From Hyalella azteca (taxonomy: Eukaryota; Arthropoda; Malacostraca; Amphipoda; Hyalellidae): a DNA stretch of 64,000 nucleotides. This document shows positions 37,056-49,941 of the stretch, piece after piece. A model generated the notes under the pieces. That model was not told where the DNA came from, did not search any database, and saw only the letters and a program-made list of their open reading frames with translations. Every line of letters begins with the position of its first letter. Positions within the stretch are counted from its first letter, which is position 1. Location of the stretch: contig NW_025944533.1 in the NCBI RefSeq assembly GCF_000764305.2, forward strand, positions 1 through 64,000, in the 5' to 3' direction. The translations under genes were made by a program, and so were the position numbers.

Positions 37056-39310
37056 GCTCAAAAAGGTAAAAAAAGTAGTAAGCTTTTCCATTGATATCGG
37101 ATTGAATGAACTTGGAAGGTACGTTTTCATAGTTCATTTGAATGACATTTCGAAACACACGTGATTAATAAAACAACATGAGTTAATGCTGAGTACAAAA
37201 TCGTATATAAATATTTCTGCAACATACTCAATGACAAAACGTTTAGATTTAGAGGTTGCAGTTGCCTAGCCACTTACCAAAGAAGGATGAAAAAAACTTC
37301 TGCAAAAAGTGGTGAATTTTCTATGAAGAATTTCCGGATCACATGAGTAAACACAACCAAGGCACTATTTAAACGCCTAACGATTTCTTTTAGTTAACGA
37401 CGACTTTCCGGCAATAACTCAAATGTAATTACGTTGAGCTTCTTTGCGCAAAAAAACGTCAGCAGCAAAAGAATCCTAATTAAGTCTGGTCCGTAATCAT
37501 TGAATTGCTATGCGGTAAACAGTCCAGTAATTCAGCTCGTTGATGTTATGTTTCACTGCCGGAGTCAGATGAAGAACTGCCACCAATGCCACTCTGAAGA
37601 TTAAAATTTCAGCCTCGCAAGAACCCCAAGTGCCTTGGTTCCAAATGATTTAGTGAGAACGCTAGAAACCGCAACCGCAAGCCTAACTGCCCGTCAGCTA
37701 TCGTGACAGAGATCACAGACACAATAGAGATGCTTCTTTTTGCAGCTTCTACAGAAATTAACAGATGAAGCTCGTTTCAACGGTAACGTAGATGTTAGTG
37801 AGTTACTAATTCAAACTTCTATTAACTTGCATTTTTCATAATTCTAAAATCGAATCTTTTGCGGCACAAGCAACAAAACACTAATTTGCTAAATTTCTCT
37901 CAAATCGAAGTCAATTGGACGTAATTAGCAAGTCAAAATAGACACACAATTTAACAATTTTCAACGCAGTAAATTAAATTAAAAAAAAACTAAACAAAAT
38001 TCAAAAGATTTACACATCAATACACACTCCACCGATGTGAGGCTGAAGTCTCAACTTAAATCAATTTTTTGTCTCAGGAGAAGAGGAAAATTATTATCCA
38101 TAACTAAAATCGTTTCTCGCTTCATTCCCAGCCTGCAATTTCCTGAGCTTTAGCCAGTAGCTGCTGTCGTTTATCTGTTGCTGCACAAATTGAACTGAAA
38201 GCCATTAAGATGAAAGTTGGCGCAATGCATTATTGAATAGTTTCACTTATTGCAATCACTTCTAAGAGCACGACCGAACGTTGCGGTTTTCCATAGACAT
38301 TGAACGCAAAAATAGTTAGACCCCTGCATGCGGAAGCGATTATGCGTCCAAAGGGAACTTGGCCCGCACAGGGTGCTCGCTCATGAACATATATTAGGGG
38401 TGGACGATCTTATCCCTCGGGCATCTGACTGAGTGTCTCCCGCCATCTGTTCGGTAATTTGTTAAGAGATCCAGTTCCCGGACTTTCACTTTTACTCAGA
38501 TAAATTAGAAGAAATATTTCGTACTAGATGAAAGCGATGAAATAATGCAGATATATTTACAATGCATTTTGTCTTCGTGAGTACTTAAATTATGCTGGCA
38601 TTTAAATCCATACGGGTGAGAAAACAATTATCACATTGTTTCTGGAACTGACCATGGAAAATATAATACAGACGAACTTTTTGTCCTTCAATCACCAAAA
38701 GTGAAAAAAAATATTAATTGTAATTCCAGGATGACAATGGGATTAAATTAACTTGATTTGATATTAAGAAAAAATACCCGGAAATAATTAACAGTGAACT
38801 TAGGCAGACGACATTCGATGATTCTCAATGATCTCGCAATCATTAATTTTAATGTATTGGCACAAAAATATCAGTTCGAGAATTATTTTTAAAACTTTAT
38901 GAAACGTACGATCGAGGCGACATATACTCGAGCGCGACTAACCCAGAATTTTAAAAAAAAGAATTTGGCTTAAGACCACGATCTTTTTCAAGTCTGCCCA
39001 TGATTAATGACCTTCTCATTTGGCAATAAAAGCTGCTAATTTGTGTGGTCAGCGCCGTTATGAGCGGTCCAATTTAGCACAGCCAAAGTCCAGTGACTTA
39101 AAACAAGCTGTAAAAAATGTGGTTACTGCTACGGTCGTAACGGATTTCAACGCGCTAAAAAATAGAAAAAAAAATCTGCCGACACCAGACTTCAACATGA
39201 GAATTTATGAGAACTGGATGTATCTTGTTCACGGAAGAGGTCCAAAATTATAAAAATAAGCCAGCATTTTTTAAACGCAAAATTAGGCATTTTATTCTTA
39301 TGGTTAAGAC

Positions 39311-39371
39311 TACCAATTGAAATCAGTTTAGTTTCTGATGATTCTGATTTCAATTACCAATTGAAATCAGG
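39311..39371. repeat. Inverted and direct repeat of TTGAAATCAG
   Basis: TACCAATTGAAATCAG (39311-39326) recurs at 39356-39371, and CTGATTTCAATT (39344-39355) is its inverse. Either copy can pair with the middle block to form a 10-12 bp stem. No promoter or terminator role is evident. Confidence 0.8.
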
Positions 39372-40448
39372 AAGTTTAGTGGTTGTTTATTAGACATTTG
39401 GCCGTGCTGCAAAGAGTTCAAATGTTTCATGAACGAAACTAATATTGGCTTGAAAATTTCCCCAAGTAGGATTGCAATGTTCAACCTAAAAGTAAAATAT
39501 GTAAAATAAAAAAATCTATTTTCTTGCAACAACGCTCGGTTTTATTGCTTCATTTACTTTTCATGTATCTCAGAGCATTTCGTATAGCGGTAGAAAATGT
39601 TAAAGGCACGAATTTTCAGGACACATACAGGAACAAAAATGTGTCTCAATTTATGGCTGGAAACGAACCCTTACAGCGTGGTAAATTGAACGCGTTGTTC
39701 GGAAGGAAGATTGTTGTATGGCCTGTGGTCTCACTATAGCCACACCACCCACAGCTGAGCAACTCCGACAGTTCAGCAATATTTGTTGTGTGGTCAAAAT
39801 GCCATACCTTGGCTTCCAACTAAATTCTGAATAACGCTACCGAAATTCAACGTCAATAAATTGTACGTAAACTTTGAACAATTGAGTTTTTTCTCATTTT
39901 CAATGCAGTCAGAATGGAAATGGATGAACGAACTCAAGCTTCAATTTAAAAGCATTCTATTTTTTCACTAATTCTTTACATATATTCGTTGAGTAATTTT
40001 ACTCATACTTGTGCTGGAGGCATGTTCCAAATGACCGTTAATTTAACACGGAATAGTTATTTTTATTTTCTGAATAGTTTGCGTCATAGAAAAAATTTAC
40101 CGGAAATTACAAACAAAGACACACGTTAGTTTAAGATAATTCCAAAACAATCTTGATCAAAACGACCTATTTTGATTATTTTCATTGATGAGTAGGTTGT
40201 GTGCGAGGTTGCAATGCACGTATAATAACCCATCTACAATGACCGTGTTAATTTATTACCGTTAACAAACTGAAATTTTTAGAGACCCATTTTGAATTTG
40301 AGTTCCTTTTCAGGGACCATGAATTGAGACTCAAAATTAAAAGCATAAAATACTAAATTTTTCAGGTATTTTCCAAGTAGGACAATTGATCGAAATTTCG
40401 TGTTGTATCAATGCTTGTCTACAAGAAAAAATATAGATAGAAACTCAC

Positions 40449-41175
40449 CAAATTGACTTCTCATCCAGGGATATAGCGGCGATGTGTTGGTGACTTGATT
40501 GTTCTGTGGCTGCTGCTGTAGTAGCGGTGGCTGTTGCCCGGCGTGCTGCTGTGATGGCCAAACTCCTGCTCCCTGGGGCTGGGTGCCATCCTGCGCTGCC
40601 ATGTGATGGGCTGTGTCCTGGGGTGGGCCGCCCAGCTGCTCCATTTGGGGCTGCTGGGCTTGCTGGGGCATCTGTTGAGGTTGTGGCTGGACTTGGGCTT
40701 GCTGTTGTGGGCCCTGGGGCTGGCTCTGCATTTTACAGGACGGGTATTGCTGCAACGGCGGGGAGGCTTGTTGACCCATGCAAGTGGGTGCTGCGGGTGA
40801 AGGATCTCGGTAATCGTGAGGGTCGTGGGGCTGGTGATGGCCGTGTGGGGTATGTGGGTGCTGGGGAGTTTGTGCGTTCACATAGTAACTATTCATAAGC
40901 CGATCATAGGGCGGGTAACGAGGGTATCCTTGCTGATGGTGAGTGTAGTAAGGATGGGCTGGGGGCATCCTGGGATCATACTCCCCGCAACCGCCCTGAC
41001 TAACTTGGTACTCGTCAGGTGGCTGCGGGGGCCGGTAGTCTGGATACGACGTGTAATATGACGACATGTTCGCCATGTCGGGCACGTGGGGGTAACTCAC
41101 GGCAGGGTTTGACGCCACGGCTGTTGGGGGAAGTTGGGGAGCGTCGGGCAACCCTCCCACCAACTCGCAACCGAC
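40449..41175 (-). CDS. Antp: Antennapedia, YPWM / Gln-rich exon
   Basis: N-terminal part of the Antp transcription factor. The acceptor TTTTCTGCGCAG ends at 41176; the exon runs in one open frame to the donor TTTG|GTGAGT. The likely start is ATG at 41076 (CCCGACATGG) or 41067, giving MSSYYTSYPDY, which matches the conserved Antp N-terminus MSSYF/MTSYF. From 41076: YPRYPPYDR at 51-59 (insect YPRFPPYDR), YPSCKMQ at 111-117 (insect YASCKLQ), Pro/His-rich 70-100, Gln/Pro-rich 102-195, and the Exd/Pbx-binding hexapeptide LYPWM at 201-205, then RSQF. The frame is also open from 41175 to 41077 (33 codons), so an upstream exon could extend the protein. The insect KCQ linker encoded by a second donor is absent here. 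Confidence 0.95.
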
Positions 41176-41176
41176 C

Positions 41177-44100
41177 TGCGCAGAAAATTAGAAATTTTGT
41201 CCTAAGGAAATCGAATGATTCAGATTCAAATTTAAAACACTGTTTAATGTATAATTTAGCAAATAAGCATTTGGACCTGGCGATGTCCAGGTTATGGTTC
41301 AATGAAATGCAGACAAGTTTGCAGGCGGCCTGAAAATGAAATTGAAATTTTGAACACATAGGAATTTAATATGTACAAGTAGAGTAGATCGTGTTTTATT
41401 AAAATCAAAAATATATAAAAAATAGCCTCTGAAATAGGTAGGTTCAGAGCAATGTGAATGTGAATAATGTAAATGCGAGTATCAGTAGTAACGAATAAAA
41501 CGCTCCTTTTGATCCGGATTGAGACAGTGATTGAAACCGAGTCATGCGTCATTTACCGTATGCAAATGCGTAATATTTGTTCAAGGCGTTAAAAGGAAAC
41601 TAAGTCACCGTCATTTGACTCTCATTGCTGTCCTAGGCTTTGTGTCAGTAATGGTTATGAGAAGATGTTATATTGCCGCACTGAAAAAACATTCACCGTG
41701 CGCATTAAATTGATCTCAAGCATCATGGGTCACGGAAAATTTAAATATGAATGGACGGGTGTACCGACCCAAAATAGTCTCGCAACTAAAAAATGTTGAA
41801 ATAAATATTACCGTACACTATGATTTCTCACAGAACGCATCAGTTAAAACCCAGACGGTTAAACTGGAAAAAAATAAATATATTATTTTTTGTGTGCTGC
41901 TTTAACGGCTACAATTATTCTCAATTTCATAATTTGACAAACTTTTTTGGTTTCCAACTAAAAATGCTCGCTTATTTTGTTGGAATCTTTTTACAAAATC
42001 AGTTCCTTTGCTTCGTATATCATCATATTGAATGACGTTCTCTGAAAACTTTTCATTGATCTCAGTAACTTTAGAAATACCATTTATCTTTCTACTACGT
42101 TCATCTATTTTTTGTATGGAAGATAAAATTTAACGTAATTAAAATACACACGTCACACTATTTTTCATCGCATTTGCCTGCCGGTTCAGTAGCACGAATG
42201 TATTCAAGAGGCGGCGACCTTATGTCAATGGAGAGGCCGACGCGTATTAATTGTAATGGCTGAGCCGCAGCCAGGGAAGAACAGGGACCTTAATTTCAGG
42301 AAGGGGGAACTCGTACAACCAGAGAATGGGTATTGAATAGCAGCCAATCGCCAGATGGAGGGAACGTCAGAAATGCAATATTTCGGTGCTTGCCAGCTTT
42401 GAGAAGCAACGTAAAAATGCTTTCCATGATTTGTGAAATAAGGTTTGTTTTAAATTTGATAAATTAATTTGAACGGAAAAAATATTCAGTATTCAAAATT
42501 TGAAAAAATCGTTTTCGCTAACAGCAAAAGACAGATTTCTAATGCAATAGTGGCTGAAAACGTGATATGAAATGATGAATGGAGTTTCGGTGGAGTTTCA
42601 TTATATCCTTTAGATTCCACTTAGAGCCATTAATCGAGGTTTAAAAGTAATAACTCGATCAGCTGACCACAGTAGTTGTATTAAGAGTAAAAAAATTGGG
42701 CAATTGGAATGAAATAGAAATTTTTCCGAGATAAATCTTTTCCAGGAATCGAAAAGCCCATACTACGAAGAGATTCTTTCTAATATTTGTCTTATATTTT
42801 GTTGGCTATGAATAATTCATGTATCAATTACACATGACGGATAGTTAATTGAAATAATCAGAAAGCCCACTTAAAAAGTTTTTCGGATAAATAAAAATAA
42901 CTGACAATATAACGAAAATTATAAGCACTGAAATCATTTCCTACAAGTTGCAATGGCCTGCAATCATGGATCTTTTGAACCCTTCCATGCCACCAGGCCG
43001 AAGGTTGCAATGGCCTGCAATAATGAACCTTTCAACGAGACCGTTAATCTATGAGCGAAGTGAAAGGGTGCGTTGCAAAAGGCTCTTCAGATGCGGTCGT
43101 ACGCATTGAAATCATCGGCGTCACGGCTAGACGAATGGGATGATGATGAAGTAGTAATGAGGGATCGAGTGTGGTGCTCCATATGAATGATGGTGCGCAA
43201 CTATCATCTTAACTGTATTGAGTCTAGACTCAAGCATGACTCATTGTCTTAAAAAACGCTTGCAAGCAAGAACAGGAAAATAGATCGAGCCTGCAAATAA
43301 TTTTTTAAAGCGCGAATTAAAATTAGAAAATAATATAAACCGATATGAGCGAAAGTAGTGCTCTATTGATTGAGAGATTTTTCCAAATGTATACAAGCAG
43401 ATAAAAATGCAGGGAATAGACTAGCCTAAAAGCTATTTCAGTGAATTTGTTAATCATAATTCACTGTATAATTGACGAGGCTGAAAAATAACGAACTATG
43501 TCAATATTAAACCCACCATTGTTATGACTGCAGCGAACGTCAAATGCGTTAAAAATCAATAAATTTCACGATACTGTCAATTCAATTTACTGTCTGCAAC
43601 GTTGCGGTTACCTAAAATATTTTTAGAAAATTTATAATAAACATTTAGAATCGTAGAAAGCGACCACTTTACAGCCAGTTTTTCGCGTCGTCAAATCAGT
43701 CACTTTTTCACAGCAAATCTGAGTGTAAGATATGAGGAACACTGATCTAAAAAAAAATATCTTATTTCTCTCTGGGAGCGTAGATAGTTTGCACGAGTTC
43801 AGACACTGACGTTAAGAAGTGAACTGCCTTAGCAAATTTAAAGAACTCAAGTCCGGGCTTCGCTTCAATGCCAAATGCAAACCTTCGAGCGCAATACAAA
43901 GCTCCATAAAGCGTTACAAAGACTGACTACGACCTCCAGCTGGGGCCACGCGAATTTTTTAAATGTTACACGCTGTTCAGAAATCTACCATGAACGTATT
44001 TTTTATGCAACGAAATAGTCGATGCATTGAAACTACACGAATTCACTTCACTCAGTTAATAATTACACGAAAAACGGACACTATTTTTTGATTTTCAACT

Positions 44101-44639
44101 TGCATCAATCATTAAAGTTGACTTGGAATGGGTGAAAAGTTAAGCATAAGATTTCCCAACTTGCAGAAATAATAAGTAAAATTATCATCGGTCATCAATA
44201 ATATTATCGGAATCGAACACGGACTTACTGAGTTTCATAAAATATATTTCTATAATGAAGTATCGTTTAAATTGAGGTTCGAATGATATATGGACAATTT
44301 TCTTCTATAAACTAAATTTCTATGGTTAAAGCACCTCTTTTCATTTGTCACTTCTAAATGCCCGAACGAAAGCGCTGGTACTTCAGATTTCCTTGATAAC
44401 TTCAAACAGTATTTATTGGAACAATTTCACAATTTCACAGTGTAAACTTTGGCTTGCCCCAAGTTCTCGCCTAACTAACTTTACTGTTACTTAAGGAATC
44501 TCTGCGAACAATCAGAGTCTCTTTCTTCGCATAAACACATATCGTGAAAATAACTCATATAATACAAAAGAAGAACAACTGTTTTCAGTTATGCAACAGA
44601 GAAAATCATTGAAAATCTCTTCAAATAACTTTTCACGCA
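41177..44639. other. Upstream Antp sequence, GC-richer block at 42.2 kb
   Basis: AT-rich except 42180-42370, about 1 kb upstream of the YPWM exon, which has CG steps, an ATTGGC (CCAAT-type) motif and ATTAATTGTAAT, a pair of homeodomain-type core sites. GTTGCAATGGCCTGCAAT occurs at 42947-42964 and exactly again at 43004-43021. No coding exon is supported. This region probably contains Antp intron or promoter DNA. Confidence 0.4.
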
Positions 44640-44970
44640 CACACTTAAGTGAAGCCACTGGGGAATAAGAGCACAGCTTGGGTGCGTTTGAACGTGCTTA
44701 GAACGTGTTAGGCGGCGCGCTTAGTGAGGCCAGCGAGGCAGCGCGTGTTGTGGGTAGCACGGGATGAATGACTGACGGACATGACAGGCTGCCACGGGTC
44801 CCGAAAAAGGGGGAGGGATGCACAAACCAACCAACAACTTATACAGAGGGAGGTAGGGAGGAGAGAACCATTAGCGGCTACTATCCAGCCCTGCTCTTTT
44901 CTTTCGCTTTTAAATTTGCTGCTCATGATGGGTCGCGATCGCGATTCATGAGCGTGGGAGCTTGGGCGCC
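44640..44970 (-). promoter_or_regulatory. GC-rich promoter-like or 5' UTR block upstream of Antp
   Basis: This is one of the strongest GC rises outside coding exons. It has many CG steps, GGCGGCGCGC, a GGGGGAGGG tract, CTCCCTACCTCCC (GAGA-factor-like on the complementary strand), and a minus-strand TATAAG at 44843-44838. Both strands are open (104 codons minus, 69 plus), as expected of GC-rich DNA. It lies 3.5 kb 5' of the Antp YPWM exon in the right orientation for a promoter or non-coding exon. No donor was pinned down. Confidence 0.3.
44921..44953. repeat. Nested dyad: TCGCGATCGCGA inside GCTCATGA/TCATGAGC arms
   Basis: The perfect 12-base palindrome TCGCGATCGCGA (44933-44944) is flanked by inverted 8-base arms GCTCATGA (44921-44928) and TCATGAGC (44946-44953). 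The inner and outer centres are offset by about 1.5 bases. It could be a dimer binding site, or an extruding hairpin. Confidence 0.85.
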
Positions 44971-47242
44971 TGATTAGAAGGAATAGCATAAACAAAGCAG
45001 CTAAATAATCATGAAGAACCAAACCAATAGTAAATATTTCTTCAGAGAAAGACTATCAGTTTCTCCATGCCAAGTGATCTATATATACGTGTATTGCTAC
45101 ATATATCACGAATAGTTTCTCGTAAATTTTATCAAAGATATATTTCCGTGTATTGTCCTGTCAAAATAAATAATTATATACTAAGAGGCATTATAATAGC
45201 ATGATGTTATTCATGATTGAACAAGTACTTGCTGTATTGTTGGCTGTAAAAATTTATCAAAGCAAATTCATAAGATATAACACGCGTATAAACGACGTTG
45301 ATCACTTTATTCATTTCGAAGGTAAAATTTTGTTCCATTGACGAAATTATCAAAACCGGATTCCATCATATTGAGTATTTCAAGCAGAATTTCTAACTTA
45401 AAAAATGCACGGTAAATTATTACGATTGGATGACTCATTATTTATTTTTTATTTATTTATTATGAGAAAAGTCCGGTAATGTCATAAACTATTTTCCAAT
45501 AATTTATATTGAAGTTGATATTCGAGAATACCAACGGTTACGACAAAAAGAGCTTTATATCGCTAACTATATATAGCACATAACTCTAGTGTCTTCTAAT
45601 TCTTCTCGAACAAATATCTTGCAAAATTAAAACTATACGGGATTATTTATATATTGGCGGTCATTTCTTAAATTTCAGAAACTGATTTTTTGAAATATCA
45701 ATTCTGAAATTTCGGGAACTGAATTTTAAGGGATTGAAATACATGAGATATGTGTTGAAAGGAGGAAAGGCCATCATTCTTTGCGAGGTCTGACAGTCTG
45801 CCACGGTCGAGATGGAAGAATCTGGGACAGCTCCACGCATCAGCGACGCTCCCTGATTGTTTCGCTGTGATCGAACGACGAGTTCTCGATGGTCGCGGTT
45901 CTCAGAAATGTCACGAACAACCTCGTAAAATTCGCGAAAAGTAAACCAGGAAGTTCTAAGTTTGAATGTGATTCTTTAGAGTTTTAAAATGCTGACGTAA
46001 AATTATTCATATTTATTTGAGGGACTCGAACAATTGCATATCCGGAATCTTCATTCCGTTAACGACACCAGTTATATTTTGGAAATTTTACGCAATTATC
46101 TTAAAATGAAGAAAAACTTGATTTAATAATTTGTAAACGCACGATTATATTCTGACCCGAAAATATGAGCTTCATCAAATATTAATATATTCTAAATCAA
46201 TTGTATTATCCATATCATCTTCTCATACAATGATTCAATACTGCGTGTCTCATTTCAGAATAAATTTCCCGAGACGAAAACAAAAATTTCAAAATTCATG
46301 ATTAGACAATATTAATCTAGCAGCAAAGAAAAAGGTCTCAATATTAAATTTAATCAATCGCGTTGAAGGATTCCATTTTATAATTCAATAAATAAATATT
46401 TCCGCTCACGCCCTACTACGTAGTAAGTCTAAATCACACAAACCGGGATCTGGCTTCATTGACCCCAAATCTGAGCCTGATCCGTCTTTGTCAGCGGCCA
46501 CACTTTCCTCTCATAGAGGAGCGCAATAAATTTCCCCGTCAATATATCGATTTTCTGCAACGATCGAGGGCATTATAAAATTCATGTGTAGTTTGTAGGA
46601 GTTATGTAAGGTATATAAATGCAGAAGTTTATAATATTATTGAACTATTAAATTAAATTAACGATATTATTAACGATATATTAATTTTCGTTTGAGGAAC
46701 GAAAACAATCTAATTAGAGCAAACTCCGTTTTAGGCTATTTGCTATTATAATCTTTGATATTATTGAGAAACTGAATCGAAGTTTCAGTTATTAAAAAAG
46801 TGTATAATCAACAGAAGTCTCGCCACTAACTAACTCTAGTTTGAAGTTGATTCCTAAATTATTGCAAAGAAAATATTGCGGAAATGGTTGTATTAAATCC
46901 GTTTGTAATAATTTAATTATTGAGATATTATACAAAATTTTGATTTAATACATCAGGACGATTACAAATCAATGTCTGACGATTTTGCTAAAGTGTCAAA
47001 TAAAATTCAAATACCACACAATACCTTAAAAGTACGTTGATGTTTCTTCCGATTTTGTAACAGCTCAAAAATGGCCATATAATAAGCAGTGTATACACTT
47101 CGAATAATATTTGACTGAACTTCAGCAATATATTACAGTACGTGTTCCTCGCACCGTAAACCAACTTTAGGCGTAGAACCGGCAAAAGAACAGGCGTTTC
47201 GTGAGTAAGTCTCTCAAGCATATACTAATGCTTTGTCCTTAT
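44971..47242. other. AT-rich, one GC-richer pocket
   Basis: 45770-45960 is GC-richer and CG-containing but has no extended frame or splice pair. The rest is AT-rich sequence with only short frames. 46430-46520 has a further mild GC rise. Nothing can be named. Confidence 0.4.
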
Positions 47243-47535
47243 TCAATAGCACGGAAAAGCGCCACAATGCAGCGACGGCAGTAGGAAAACACACAAAGAG
47301 ATGGATCGCGTAGAAAAATTGCTATGGGGAAGCGGATAATGTGGAGCAGAAATTGGAGCAGGAAGCGGCAGCGCTGAGCGAAAATGGACAGCGGCGCCCA
47401 TTGTGTCAGTGGCACGACAGGCCAGACGGCGAAATGACTTGTTTTGTCGCTTGCAAAGTATCAATAGCAACGAAATTGGACGGTGAGGAAAGTCCTCGAT
47501 ACATGACATTCTTTGCTATGAACTTTCGTATTTAA
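47243..47535 (+). other. GC-rich segment with 64-codon open frame
   Basis: From a GTG at 47341 to a stop at 47533-47535, the plus strand is open; the peptide begins EQKLEQEAAALSENGQRRP and is then Cys/Trp/His-containing (LCQWHDRPDGEMTCFVACK). Codon composition is coding-like, but there is no ATG, the opposite strand is open too (88 codons) and no splice sites frame it. Either an unrecognised exon or conserved non-coding DNA. Confidence 0.2.
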
Positions 47536-47879
47536 AATAGATGTTGGCGCAGTGGTAGGTTTGATGGCAGTTTCTGCCATGTAATTTATTTTTCGTGAAA
47601 AAATAAATTAAAAGAATCAATAAATATCTGCAATGCTTTCATTTAAAATTATCATGAATGCTATAAATACTGCGAAAGAAAGACGAAGAATAATTTTATC
47701 TTACCCAAAGAATCAAAAATGCACAGAAAAGAATACGCGCACGAATCAGATTTCATCACGAACGCGGCTTGACTTCTGGTTAATGCGATTTGTGTTGACT
47801 CATGAGCAAATAAACGGAGTGAGATTAAAGAAACATTCGGGAATTGCGAAAGCATCTAATCTTGGTGGACATTAGCTGT

Positions 47880-48490
47880 TGAAAAGTAGCGAGCCGTGTT
47901 GGTCCGTTGGTCATGGGAAGCGGGAATATAGTGTTCCATTGATGTAAAAGAGTCGGGAAAGACAAACGAATATAATATCTTGGTGGAGTGGACAGCGTAA
48001 ACAGCTGGTCCTGGTAAGCGAGCTGTGTTCCTTTGGGGTAAAGGGGTCGGGAAAGGCAAATGAATATAAAATCTTGATGGAGAAAACAGCTGGTCCTGGG
48101 AAGCGGGCCGTGTTCCTTGGGGGTAAAGGGGCCGGGAAAAATAAAGAAATATAAAATCTTGGTGCAGTAAACAGCTGATCCTGGGAAGCGAGCCGTGTTC
48201 TTTTAGGCTAAAGGGGCCGGGAAAAATAAAGAAATAACAAATCTTTGTGGAGTACACAGCTGATCCTGGGAAGCGAGCAGTGTTCTTTTAGGCTAAAGGG
48301 GCCGGGAAAAATAAAGAAATAACAAATCTTTGTGGAGTAAACAGCTGGTCCTGGGAAGCGGGCCGTGTTCCTTTGGGGTAAAGGAGACGGGAAAGATAAA
48401 GAAATAACAAATCTTTGTGGAGTAAACAGCTGGTCCTGGGAAGCGGGCCGTGTTCCTTTAGGGTAAAGGAGACGGGAAAGATAAGGGAAT
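47880..48490. repeat. 85-bp minisatellite, seven to eight copies
   Basis: Units contain ACAGCTGGTCCTGGGAAGCG, then GGCCGTGTTCCTTTGGGGTA, AAGGAGACGGGAAAGATAAA, and AATCTTTGTGGAGTA. Adjacent ACAGCTGGTC anchors at 48341 and 48426 are 85 bases apart. The left copies are more diverged. A further partial copy lies at about 48790-48850. The 133-codon minus-strand frame (47856-48257) is a by-product of the array. Confidence 0.93.
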
Positions 48491-48950
48491 ATTGATCAGC
48501 GTAGAACCACCTGGCCGTGTCTCCTGTGCAGACTCCCCGCGAAGGCCGCTACATGGAAGGAAATTCGTGGACGTAGCTCCGAGAATATTTATAAGCGGAA
48601 ACTAAAACACATTATTACAACCAATGGAATTAATGGTTATTTGGAATTGGAAAATGTAATTGGAAAAGGCATAAAAAATGTAGGTACCTGAAAATAGATT
48701 CATGATGAAATTAGAAAATGATGACAAAGCACAGCTTACCTTATTTACATAGATTATATGATGCTACATGAGTCAAAAGAAAGTCAATAAAACAGCTTGT
48801 CCAGGGAAGCGGGCCGTGTTCCTTTAGGGTAAAGGAGACGGGAAAGATAAGGGAATATTGATCAGCGTAGAACCACCTGGCCGTGTTGCCTGTGCAGAAT
48901 CCCCGCGAAGGCCGCTACATGTAAGGAAATTCGTGTACGTTGAACCGAGA
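48455..48950. repeat. Duplicated array edge and its flank (spacing ~353 bp)
   Basis: A block running from the last minisatellite unit through AATATTGATCAGCGTAGAAC, CACCTGGCCGTGT, CCCCGCGAAGGCCGCTACAT and GGAAATTCGTG to GAGAATATTTATAAGCG occurs at about 48440-48600 and again at about 48790-48965, with a few substitutions. The duplication therefore carries the array boundary with unique flank. Confidence 0.85.
48668..48791. repeat. Dispersed 124-bp duplication, copy 1
   Basis: GGCATAAAAAATGTAGGTAC through AAAGTCAATAAA matches 49465-49588 with only about two differences. Together with the array-edge duplication, this shows repeated recent rearrangement between 48.4 and 49.6 kb, or assembly duplication. 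Confidence 0.92.
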
Positions 48951-49464
48951 ATATTTATAAGCGTGAACTTAAACACATTATTTCAACCAATAGAATTATT
49001 GGTTGGTATTATCACTATTATTGGTATTATTAAATGTTCTTCCTCCAGAAAAATCCACTTATATAAACTTCATTATTAATTAAATCCTTGTTCTAGGGAC
49101 ATGGCAAACAAATAGGGAATATCAAAATTAATGGTAACAATTTTATGGAGAAGAGGAATCCAAAGAAAACAGATTGTCGGAAAATATTGAGGAAAAAATT
49201 GGAAAAACTTTTGGAAAGTTTTTGAGAAATATTTGGCATAATTAAAGGAAGACACTTAGCTGCTCACATACAGTCCGTTCGATCATCAATCAAACGCCTT
49301 ATTCGATACAAAAAATTTGTTAAGGATCGCAATGTGAGAAAATTTCCTCCAAAAGTCATTGAAATAAAATGGATGTGTTTTTCGTAATTTCGTATAGTTG
49401 CATTCATGAAGCTTATACTAAAAAATATGCTTCTTGGATTCATTAAGCTCACAGGTTACAAAGA

Positions 49465-49588
49465 GGCATAAAAAATGTAGTTACCTGAAAAGAGATTCAT
49501 GATGAAATTAGAAAATGATGACAAAGCACAGCTTACCTTATTTACATAGATTATATGATGCTACATGAGTCAAAAGAAAGTCAATAAA
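49465..49588. repeat. Dispersed 124-bp duplication, copy 2
   Basis: Near-identical copy of 48668-48791, same orientation, 797 bases to the right. Contains ACCTTATTTACATAGATTAT and GATGCTACATGAGTCAAAAG in both. No open frame. Confidence 0.92.
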
Positions 49589-49941
49589 CAACATGGTGAC
49601 GAAGAACAACTTTACAGATAATTTGAAATTTTAGTCGGAGAGTACTGAGTGTAAGAGTTTATATAGACAGACAGTACAAGGAATACAACAGAGTGACAAA
49701 TTTTACGCAACACAAGCATGTACCATTAAATAGAGAATAGACGTTTGAAGAAATACCACATACCAAGACTATTAACAATACGTTAAAATTGAAAGACAAA
49801 GCAAAACAAAACGATCTCAATTTTTTTAACGTTTCATTACAAAAAATATTTGAAGATTTCATAAACGAGAAAGTTTCCTGAGACACTGTGTGGTTTGCCC
49901 ATTTTTTAAAAAAATACCAAAAACAAGACAATATAACGGAC

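Noticed and set aside
37546..37593. Minus-strand terminal exon candidate SGIGGSSSSDSGSET after TTTTAATCTTCAG
   Set aside because: Only 15 codons; an acceptor followed by a short opening is expected often in AT-rich DNA, and no partner exon was found.
38122..38194. Minus-strand exon candidate ending RQQLLAKAQEIAGWE after GGCTTTCAG
   Set aside because: 23 open codons are within chance, composition is background, and no upstream exon fits.
40506..41359. Several plus- and minus-strand ORFs over the YPWM exon
   Set aside because: Shadows of the GC-rich, Gln-coding Antp exon in other frames.
47856..48257. 133-codon minus-strand ORF
   Set aside because: It lies over the 85-bp array and translates repeat units, with no independent evidence.
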